Below are positions 7,789-12,736 of a stretch of DNA of 12,736 nucleotides, one piece after another (position 1 is the first letter of the stretch; every line of letters starts with the position of its first letter). The notes under the pieces are model-generated. The model had not been told where the DNA came from and ran no database searches. It was given only the letters and a program-made list of their open reading frames with translations. Origin of the DNA: JADLHS01 sp036274115 (lineage in GTDB: Bacteria; Verrucomicrobiota; Verrucomicrobiia; Limisphaerales; JADLHS01); contig DASUGI010000098.1 in assembly GCA_036274115.1 (NCBI GenBank), positions 1 to 12,736 on the forward strand, in the 5' to 3' direction. The translations under genes and the position numbers were made by a program.

Positions 7789-8415
7789 TTAAGGCGCGGG
7801 GATGATCTCAATGGCGCAAATCTGTGGATTCTCGATATTCGGCGTGAATTTGATGTTCAGCACGCCATCCGCAATTTGGACCGGCACGGTCTCCACATAG
7901 GCTTTCGCAAAACCACCTGCCTTGGCGAACGGGTCGAAATTGGTGAACGCCTTGCCTTCGACATCGAACGAAAACACTCGTTCCCCCGGGCCTTGAATCC
8001 CTTCAAACGTTTCAGCGAAATGCAGCTTCACCGTGTAATTGCCATTCGGCAGCGTTTGTTTAAACGCCTCCATCGAGTAATGCTCGGAACGATAAATTTC
8101 TGGTTGCCTGGTGTTGGCAATCTGGAGATCAGGCCGTTCGATCACGTCTCCGCCCTCGAAGCCCGTGTCCGCCAACCACTCCACTCCCGTCGCATCCTTG
8201 ACCGCGGCTGAGCCCGCGTTGATGCGAAAGGTTGGCAGCGCGACTTTTGGAGCCGGCGAGCTGGTGCTGGCCGCTGAACCGTTCGCCTTTGCAGTCGCAC
8301 CCCCGGAAGCGCCCGGAGTAGTCGAAGACACTTTGTTGGAATCCCGGGAGTCCGTTTGACAGCCGACTACCAGCGCGGCACTCAACATTGAAAAAATGAA
8401 CAATTGTGATTTCAT
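7789..8415 (-). CDS. Malectin-domain lipoprotein
   Basis: This 208-aa protein has a type II signal peptide with lipobox LVVGC, so C19 would carry the lipid anchor. A Ser/Thr/Ala/Gly-rich linker (20-60) is followed by one malectin-like beta-sandwich (about 62-206): FRINAG at the start, YTVKLHFAE in the middle, and the closing NPQICAIEIIP. Malectin domains bind carbohydrate, and in bacteria they often accompany glycoside hydrolases. This protein has no catalytic domain and is probably a surface or periplasmic glycan-binding component. It is convergent with the GH43 gene, and a copy of the palindromic operator-like motif lies 40 nt upstream of its start, which ties it to the same regulon. No clear ribosome site is seen, as is common here. 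Confidence 0.9.
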   Translation of the reverse strand: MKSQLFIFSMLSAALVVGCQTDSRDSNKVSSTTPGASGGATAKANGSAASTSSPAPKVALPTFRINAGSAAVKDATGVEWLADTGFEGGDVIERPDLQIANTRQPEIYRSEHYSMEAFKQTLPNGNYTVKLHFAETFEGIQGPGERVFSFDVEGKAFTNFDPFAKAGGFAKAYVETVPVQIADGVLNIKFTPNIENPQICAIEIIPAP

Positions 8416-8454
8416 GAATGGAGCATGTTATCGCAATTGGCGTCGTTTGAAGCT

Positions 8455-8472
8455 ATAGGACATTCGTCATAT
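8455..8472. promoter_or_regulatory. Operator-like palindrome, copy 4 (malectin lipoprotein)
   Basis: ATAGGACATTCGTCATAT keeps the GAC-N4-GTC core and the outer ATA/TAT, matching the best copy at 14 of 18 positions. It sits 40 nt upstream of the lipoprotein start, a distance like those of copies 1 and 2. Confidence 0.6.
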
Positions 8473-8486
8473 GCCGCGAACAGAGC

Positions 8487-8650
8487 TGGTGAACGGGTGA
8501 ATGAGTTACTGCCGAATGGTGAATGAGTGAATAGGTGAATCGTGATGGTGAATGAGTGGCCTCCCGTTCCAAGTTCCAAGTTCCAGGTTCTCTCAACGAT
8601 CAACCCTCAACCCTCAACCATCAACTCTCACCCCCTCAGCACTCAACCCT
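8487..8650. repeat. Low-complexity tandem repeats, block 1
   Basis: The first part (about 8487-8560) repeats GTGAATGAGT-like units. Then come three 7-bp TTCCAAG-type units from about 8574, and from 8594 a run of CTCAACC/ATCAACT-type heptamers. No gene is seen. The heptamer families recur in block 2. Confidence 0.75.
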
Positions 8651-8719
8651 TGAACGGGCTATAAACCCGGCGCGTTGATGTAATTGTCCGGTGCCGGTGT
8701 CCCGCTAAAGTGGCGTCGT

Positions 8720-9079
8720 ATGGAAACTGCAACTTTGACAGATGTACCGGCCGCCCATCAGGGCAGCGACAAGATCTGGAGCATGCTGAGTCATCTCTCG
8801 GCAATCCTTGGAGTCGGTTTTGTGCTTCCGCTTGTCGTTTACCTTGCCATGCGCAAGGAATCCGAATACGTCGCGGCCAACGCCCGGGAAGCGCTCAACT
8901 TTCACATCTCCGTTTTGCTCTACAGCCTTTGCTGTCTTCCCCTCGTGTTCATTCTAATTGGCATCCCGCTGCTGTTGGCCATTGGTGTGGGCTCATTGGT
9001 TTTGGCCATCATCGCCACCGTCAAAGCAGCCAACGGTGCGTGCTATCGCTATCCGTTAACGCTCCGGCTCGTGCCGTAA
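8720..9079 (+). CDS. DUF4870-family small membrane protein
   Basis: This 119-aa protein has a polar N-terminus, then DKIWSMLSHLSAILG (17-31), a typical DUF4870 opening. Three hydrophobic segments lie at about 23-43, 61-80 and 81-103, and KESEYVAANAREALNFHIS lies between the first two, matching the family's (E)xxxxxAREALNFQ region. Function is unknown for the family; members are inner-membrane proteins with no catalytic residues. The ATG at 8720 is preferred over an in-frame TTG at 8684 that adds 12 unlike residues. The gene has no operon partner and lies between repeat blocks. Confidence 0.9.
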   Translation: METATLTDVPAAHQGSDKIWSMLSHLSAILGVGFVLPLVVYLAMRKESEYVAANAREALNFHISVLLYSLCCLPLVFILIGIPLLLAIGVGSLVLAIIATVKAANGACYRYPLTLRLVP

Positions 9080-9140
9080 CCGCGCGACGCAAAGGTTTCC
9101 CGAAACAAAACTGAAACGACAGGGTTCATAGAACACGACG

Positions 9141-9350
9141 ATGAAAACCATCAGCGCCAGGACCGATCCCGCCTTCAAGCGGACGCAATTGCTCCCCGTG
9201 ATCCACAACCTCGTTCCGCCCGCCACCGGCGGCGCCGCGCGCCAGTTTGCCGCGCTGACTCCACCGACGACCGCAACGGAGCCAAAGGCAACGATCGTGC
9301 TGACAAAATCTGCGACCAACAACACCGTGGGGCGTTGTCAGCTCCGCTGA
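9141..9350 (+). CDS. Possible small protein, unknown
   Basis: This 69-codon reading frame starts with ATG and has GC-rich third positions, which is coding-like. The product is Pro/Thr/Ala-rich with no signal peptide, membrane segment or recognised motif. Opposite-strand frames overlap it. It could be a genuine small gene, a decayed one, or chance; nothing in the context decides it. Confidence 0.25.
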   Translation: MKTISARTDPAFKRTQLLPVIHNLVPPATGGAARQFAALTPPTTATEPKATIVLTKSATNNTVGRCQLR

Positions 9351-9370
9351 AGCGTGCCAGGCTTCCCGCC

Positions 9371-9535
<165 letters not shown>

Positions 9536-9579
9536 GCCTTGGACCGCTTTTGTCCGTGGCGCTGTGCCAGTCTCGGGGC

Positions 9580-9798
9580 ATGAACTATTATCCGGCGATG
9601 GCCTTTCAACGGCGGGAAGATTGGGTGCCGCCAAAAACTTCTGCCGACAGCCCGTTCCGCGACTTCGTGGTGCATTGCCTCAAGTGCGGCTCGTTCAAGC
9701 TCCGGGTGATCGGCGAACACGACGGCGACTCCGGCGAAGTAAAAGTTTATCTGTTCTGCCCCTCCTGCCGCGTGCGCGAACTGCTACCCATGCGTTAA
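9580..9798 (+). CDS. Small zinc-ribbon-like protein
   Basis: This 72-aa protein carries two CxxC pairs: C33/C36 in HCLKCGS and C60/C63 in FCPSCR. They are separated by a 23-residue stretch that includes predicted strands, which fits one zinc ribbon. The frame stays open upstream to 9421, but that part is translated heptamer repeat, so the ATG at 9580 (GGGG just upstream) is preferred. No enzymatic residues are seen; nucleic-acid or protein binding is possible. I do not recognise a named family. Confidence 0.75.
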   Translation: MNYYPAMAFQRREDWVPPKTSADSPFRDFVVHCLKCGSFKLRVIGEHDGDSGEVKVYLFCPSCRVRELLPMR

Positions 9799-9880
9799 AC
9801 AAGCCGGGCCTTAATGGCACTTGCTCTGCTCGACTTCCAACCGAAACGACCTTTGAGAGAAGCCGCGAATCATGAGCCAC

Positions 9881-9920
9881 TGAGTTACTGAGTTACTGAG
9901 TTACTGAGTTACTGAGTTAC
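9881..9920. repeat. Octanucleotide tandem repeat
   Basis: Five perfect units of TGAGTTAC, followed by a partial TACTGAG. Confidence 0.95.
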
Positions 9921-9992
9921 TACTGAGCGTTGACCGTTGAGTGTTGAATGCGTTCCCAGTTTTTGCGCCTCTTGCGCCTTTTTGTGGCCCAA
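9921..9992. repeat. Compound repeat, block 3 (heptamers plus T-rich module)
   Basis: GTTGACC/GTTGAGT/GTTGAAT heptamers (about 9930-9949) are followed by TTTTTGCGCCTCTTGCGCC (9960-9978) and TTTTTGTGGC, nearly the module of block 2, in the same orientation. Confidence 0.75.
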
Positions 9993-10016
9993 GTTTTGTA
10001 ATATTGGCGATCGTGG

Positions 10017-10928
10017 CTATTCTGCGTGCGATTTCTGATGCTTCTTCCGGTACGCGAGCGGGGACAGGTCAAAGGCCTGTTTGAAGACGCGATGAAAATG
10101 CGAGAGGTCCTCAAAACCGGATTCGAAGGCGACGGCCACCACGGATTTGTCGGTCTGAACCAGCAGTTCCCGGGCGTGGGCCAGTCGCAGCTTTTGCAGA
10201 TATTCCTTCCAACTCTGGTGCGTGATGCGGCGGAACAGTTCGGTGAATTGCCGGCGACTGACCCCGGTGGCTTGCGCCGCATCTTCAAGCGTCTTCTGGC
10301 TGTAGAACGTGGATTGTAAACGCTGCACATAGGTGGCGACGCGTTCCGCTCCGGAGGATTCCTTTTCGTAGGTCGGCTGATAGGAGTCAATGGGGCGTTG
10401 CAACAATCGCACCGCACGCACGGCGAGTTGCCCCAAACAGGCGAGCATAATGGTTTCCCATCCTTCGCGTTGGGTGCCTTGCTCAAAAAGCATTTCCCGG
10501 AAATCCGCGCGAAAATAACGGGCCAAGGGAAAATCAGAGCCGCTGAGATTCCAATGGGCAAAATTCCGCAACGCCAACTGGGCCTGAAGCGACGGAGACA
10601 AAACTTCGGGGCGATAATGGATCGCGAACAGGGTTACCGGGTCGGCGGGGACGTCTTCCTGCCGGTGCACCATGCCTTGCGGGACATGAACCAAACTGTG
10701 CGGGCCCACTAAGTAGCTTTTGCCACCGCCGTCCCAGCGGGCATGGCCGGAGATGACCAGCAGGAATTTGGAGAATTCGTCCACCAGTTTGTGCGCGACG
10801 AATCCCGGGCCATGACGGCTTTCAAAGACGCAAACGCCAAAATCCGGCATGGGCACCACTTTGGGCCGCGTGACCAGTTCAACTTTCTCCGGCGGAAGCA
10901 CCGGAATTCCTGGAGATTTTTTCACCAT
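10017..10928 (-). CDS. AraC-family regulator with N-terminal cupin-type sensor
   Basis: This 303-aa protein has an N-terminal AraC-binding/cupin-like beta domain at about 20-110 (FLLVISGHARWDGGG, HSLVHVPQGMVHRQED), a linking helical region, then two helix-turn-helix motifs: LEDAAQATGVSRRQFTELFR (214-233) and SVVAVAFESGFEDLSHFHRV (262-281), ending LSPLAYRKKHQ. Full family length, unlike the short AraC protein at 360-938. It starts 15 nt after the stop of the cupin gene upstream, so the two are probably one transcript. The sensor probably binds a small molecule, plausibly a sugar, but this cannot be read here. It may control the upstream cupin and enolase-superfamily genes. Confidence 0.92.
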   Translation of the reverse strand: MVKKSPGIPVLPPEKVELVTRPKVVPMPDFGVCVFESRHGPGFVAHKLVDEFSKFLLVISGHARWDGGGKSYLVGPHSLVHVPQGMVHRQEDVPADPVTLFAIHYRPEVLSPSLQAQLALRNFAHWNLSGSDFPLARYFRADFREMLFEQGTQREGWETIMLACLGQLAVRAVRLLQRPIDSYQPTYEKESSGAERVATYVQRLQSTFYSQKTLEDAAQATGVSRRQFTELFRRITHQSWKEYLQKLRLAHARELLVQTDKSVVAVAFESGFEDLSHFHRVFKQAFDLSPLAYRKKHQKSHAE

Positions 10929-10943
10929 GAGCAGGTCGTCGGG

Positions 10944-11285
10944 TCAATCAAACCACTCGTCGGATTCGTCGAAGGCCGGCACGGGGATGTTGATGATTTT
11001 CAATTTGCCGATCGCCCGGTGGCGGCAGCCGGGCTTGATATAAATGGCGGTCATGGGTTTCACCGGAAAACGCTGGCCGTCCAGTTCCATTTCGCCTTCG
11101 CCCTCCAGCACTAGATAAATCTCCGTGAGGCGGCGGTGATAGTGCGTTTGCGCATCCGCCTCGATGTTCACCAGGTGCAGGCTGGCGACGGCGTTTGGGA
11201 CGTCGGCGAAGGCGCGTCGGGTGAACCCGCACGGGCAACGCCGGGCAGGAATTTCATCAAGCTGTGAGATCAAATAGTTGGCCAC
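10944..11285 (-). CDS. Small single-domain cupin protein
   Basis: This 113-aa protein starts with GTG. The cupin motif 1 is HYHRRLTEIYLVLEGEGEM with metal ligands H48, H50 and E55; motif 2 is IKPGCRHRAIG with H89. All four expected metal-binding side chains are present, so it probably binds a divalent metal. A cysteine pair (RRCPCGFTRRAF, 16-26) precedes the barrel, as in a cupin group common in Planctomycetes and Verrucomicrobia. Possible roles are sugar isomerase-like, dioxygenase-like or ligand binding; none can be chosen. No clear ribosome site precedes the GTG. Confidence 0.88.
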   Translation of the reverse strand: MANYLISQLDEIPARRCPCGFTRRAFADVPNAVASLHLVNIEADAQTHYHRRLTEIYLVLEGEGEMELDGQRFPVKPMTAIYIKPGCRHRAIGKLKIINIPVPAFDESDEWFD

Positions 11286-11341
11286 AGGTGGTGAGGTTAA
11301 CGCGAGTCAGGTTTTGGGGTCAACCACCGGAAACCGCCCCA

Positions 11342-11410
11342 GGAGCGCGGACAGCCTGGTCCGCGTATTCGAAAAGTAAGGGAACCGGCGGACATGGCTG
11401 TCCGCGCTCC
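11342..11410. repeat. REP-like element A with 15-bp inverted arms
   Basis: GGAGCGCGGACAGCC (11342-11356) is the exact reverse complement of 11396-11410. Inside lie two smaller hairpins: GCGGAC/GTCCGC (11347-11364) and GCGGACA-TGGC-TGTCCGC (11388-11405). The right ~55 bp recur at 11775-11830. Confidence 0.85.
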
Positions 11411-11731
11411 TGTCGCGAGGGGACACCGACTGTCTTCCACATGGGAAGCATAGTGCGTCCGGATGGATACTTTTCGGTGCCACCGTGCTCCGAGTGGCTT
11501 GCAGCACAGTCGCGTTCTGGAAAGGATAGAGCCGATAACTCGCCGGGCTTACGATTTGGCCGAATGATATTGGGCAGAATGATATGGTTTCGAAGGGTTC
11601 TGCCCTCAATCGTTCTGCTGTTCGGTACTGGTAACTATACTCATGCGAAAAATCAGCGATACGGCAGATTGGGAATATTTGTAATCCAAGCGGCAGAAAC
11701 ATACCGGCACGCTCGGGTTGTCGGACATTCT

Positions 11732-11748
11732 GCCGAATGGAATTCGGC
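11732..11748. repeat. Palindromic hairpin, 7-bp stem and 3-nt loop
   Basis: GCCGAAT-GGA-ATTCGGC, a perfect stem. It is followed after 6 nt by a hairpin of equal size. Confidence 0.75.
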
Positions 11749-11754
11749 GATACA

Positions 11755-11771
11755 GCAGATTACAAATCTGC
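11755..11771. repeat. Palindromic hairpin, 7-bp stem and 3-nt loop
   Basis: GCAGATT-ACA-AATCTGC, a perfect stem. A degraded relative (CGGCAGATTGGGAATATT) begins near 11662. Confidence 0.75.
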
Positions 11772-11774
11772 AGC

Positions 11775-11830
11775 CCTGTCCGCGTAAATCGAAAGTAAAG
11801 TGAAGCGGCGGACATGGCTGTCCGCGCTCC
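11775..11830. repeat. REP-like element B (direct copy of the right part of element A)
   Basis: It aligns with 11356-11410: CTGTCCGCGT, then an AT-rich AAGTAA spacer, then the identical GGCGGACATGGCTGTCCGC and GCTCC. The left inverted arm of element A is missing here. Confidence 0.8.
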
Positions 11831-11835
11831 GCGGG

Positions 11836-11927
11836 CTAGTGTGCTGTAACAGTGCTGGCTTTACAATGAAACGACCCAGTTTGAACCACACTGAGATTGT
11901 AAAGTTTTGTCTGTGACACAACACTAG
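11836..11927. mobile_element. 92-bp MITE-like element with IS630-type CTAG ends
   Basis: The outer 32 nt on each side (11836-11867 and 11896-11927) are inverted copies matching at 23 of 32 positions: identical CTAGTGT tips and identical CTTTACAAT inner ends. Only 28 nt lie between, so no transposase is encoded. The element is bounded by CTAG on both sides; IS630 is known to insert into CTAG and duplicate TA. A non-autonomous IS630/Tc1-type element is therefore likely. A structured RNA or terminator is the alternative. Confidence 0.65.
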
Positions 11928-12736
11928 GTGGCTAATGCCGGAGCCGGGTCCATGAACCTGGCGACCGGTGACGGCAGCTCGCGTTTGATTTCGTGAAGGC
12001 GATAACCGAACCCCGGGCCGTGCAGGGTTGACAGATTTACTTTTCCATTGCGGCGCTGATACAGTCCGGGATGGATGCGGGATTCGTGATTCGACGCTTC
12101 CGGATAGAATTGCATGCCGTTGGTTTCTACTCCCATCAGCGTGCCAACGCGGGAGGCGAGGAGCACGTGAGGGATTTGGGCCAGCATGGGATTAGTGAGG
12201 TCCTGCACCATGACGCTCATGCCCTGGGTTTTTGCCCAGCAGGCGCTCAAGATGGCGCCGGTTTGGGTCTTGCAGGTTTTTAAGGCCACTCCGGACCAGC
12301 CGAGCTTGCGTCCCAGTTTCAACAACTGCCAGTCATGCGCGCTTTCATCGAGGAAAAGCGGTTTGCGCGAAGAGACGCTATGCACATCGATCTGATTGGC
12401 GGTGAGATCGTAGGGAAAGGGCTGCTCGACATAGAGAATCATTCCATAAATGCGCGGGCAGTCCTTGCGGAGGTGGTCGAGAATCTCATTCACATACTCC
12501 GGTTCGGTGACCGTGCAATTGAAATCCGCCGAGAGCCAGTCCACGCCGGTCGCCACCGCGATCTGGCCGATCCGTTTCATGCGTTGCAGATCCCAACTGA
12601 CGTCATCACCCCGGAGTTTAACCTTCAAACATTTCAACTGATCCTCGCGAATCCAGTCGGTGAGCATCACGGGATAACCGTCATTCGGTTCAGCGCCGGT
12701 CAAATCCGAAGCCTCCAGCAAGTCCAGGCCGCCCAC
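11924..12736 (-). CDS. Enolase-superfamily (mandelate racemase / muconate lactonizing) enzyme, 3' part
   Basis: 270 codons are visible; the start lies beyond the right edge. The barrel domain shows the superfamily's catalytic order: LKVKLRG with K38 and K40 (KxK), metal ligands D71 (SADFN), E104 (YVEQPF) and D130 (FLDES), then K153 and K156 in ALKTCKTQTG. The C-terminal GPGFGYRL is usual for the family. Such enzymes abstract a proton next to a carboxylate (racemisation, epimerisation, cycloisomerisation or sugar-acid dehydration); a sugar acid would suit the setting, but the subgroup cannot be fixed without the N-terminal capping domain. Residues are numbered from the first visible codon. The stop TAG lies within CTAG at the edge of the MITE-like element. 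Confidence 0.88.
   Translation of the reverse strand: MGGLDLLEASDLTGAEPNDGYPVMLTDWIREDQLKCLKVKLRGDDVSWDLQRMKRIGQIAVATGVDWLSADFNCTVTEPEYVNEILDHLRKDCPRIYGMILYVEQPFPYDLTANQIDVHSVSSRKPLFLDESAHDWQLLKLGRKLGWSGVALKTCKTQTGAILSACWAKTQGMSVMVQDLTNPMLAQIPHVLLASRVGTLMGVETNGMQFYPEASNHESRIHPGLYQRRNGKVNLSTLHGPGFGYRLHEIKRELPSPVARFMDPAPALAT

Larger units (their letters stand above)
11411..11774. other. Intergenic repeat-rich region without a credible gene
   Basis: The stretch lies between two copies of a ~55-bp element. Reading frames here cross palindromes and resemble no protein. The right part holds clean hairpins (11732-11771); the left and middle hold decayed relatives such as GCCGAATGATAT, GGCAGAATGATAT and CGGCAGATTGGGAATA. 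Confidence 0.6.

Noticed and set aside
9056..9325. Hydrophobic 89-codon frame on the minus strand
   Set aside because: It overlaps the end of the DUF4870 gene on the opposite strand and begins with a non-ATG codon; the opposite plus-strand frame has the more coding-like third positions.
11307..11702. 131-codon minus-strand frame in the same region
   Set aside because: Also crosses element A and hairpin remnants; no family resemblance.
11264..11803. 179-codon plus-strand frame in the repeat-rich region
   Set aside because: It overlaps the cupin gene start and runs through REP-like palindromes; composition is not protein-like.

Overview
The window looks like a chromosomal accessory region of a verrucomicrobium, most likely of the Pedosphaera/Limisphaerales type, although a planctomycete or lentisphaerean relative cannot be excluded. 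The reasons are: a heme-motif DUF1587/1595/1592/1588/1585 protein paired with a Tat-exported DUF1552 protein, a prepilin-like N-terminus (GFTLIELLVVIAIIAIL), malectin and GH43 proteins, weak Shine-Dalgarno signals, moderately high GC, and intergenic DNA full of short palindromes and heptanucleotide repeats.

Layout. (1) 1-938: the 5' part of a pseudopilin gene (minus strand, running off the left edge) is divergent from a short AraC-type regulator that has no sensor domain. (2) 984-5743, minus strand: a three-gene operon encodes a large exported cytochrome-like DUF1592-group protein, a Tat-exported DUF1552 protein and a small exported protein of unknown function. It ends at a hairpin plus T-tract. 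(3) 5976-7598, plus strand: an exported GH43 glycosidase, divergent from the operon. (4) 7789-8415, minus strand: a malectin-domain lipoprotein convergent with GH43, with two facing palindromes between them. (5) 8473-10016: a DUF4870 membrane protein and a small zinc-ribbon protein sit among heptamer and octamer tandem repeats, with one doubtful small ORF. (6) 10017-11285, minus strand: a small cupin protein followed by a cupin-AraC regulator, probably one transcript. (7) 11286-11923: no credible gene; REP-like palindromes, a duplicated ~55-bp element, and a 92-bp MITE-like element with IS630-style CTAG ends. (8) 11924-12736, minus strand: an enolase-superfamily (MR/MLE) enzyme, 5' end outside the window. 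The MITE sits exactly at its stop codon.

The most interesting signal is a palindromic motif around GAC-N4-GTC; the best copy is the perfect 18-mer ATACGACATATGTCGTAT. It occurs at four places, each in front of a gene or gene pair: pseudopilin, short AraC gene, the DUF1592 operon/GH43 divergent pair, and the malectin lipoprotein. I infer a local regulon for carbohydrate sensing and breakdown at the cell surface. GH43 and malectin would handle glycans, the pseudopilin may form or decorate a surface appendage, and the DUF1592/DUF1552 pair would act outside the cytoplasm. The factor that binds the motif is not identified. All assignments were made by reading translated motifs; no database search was run.
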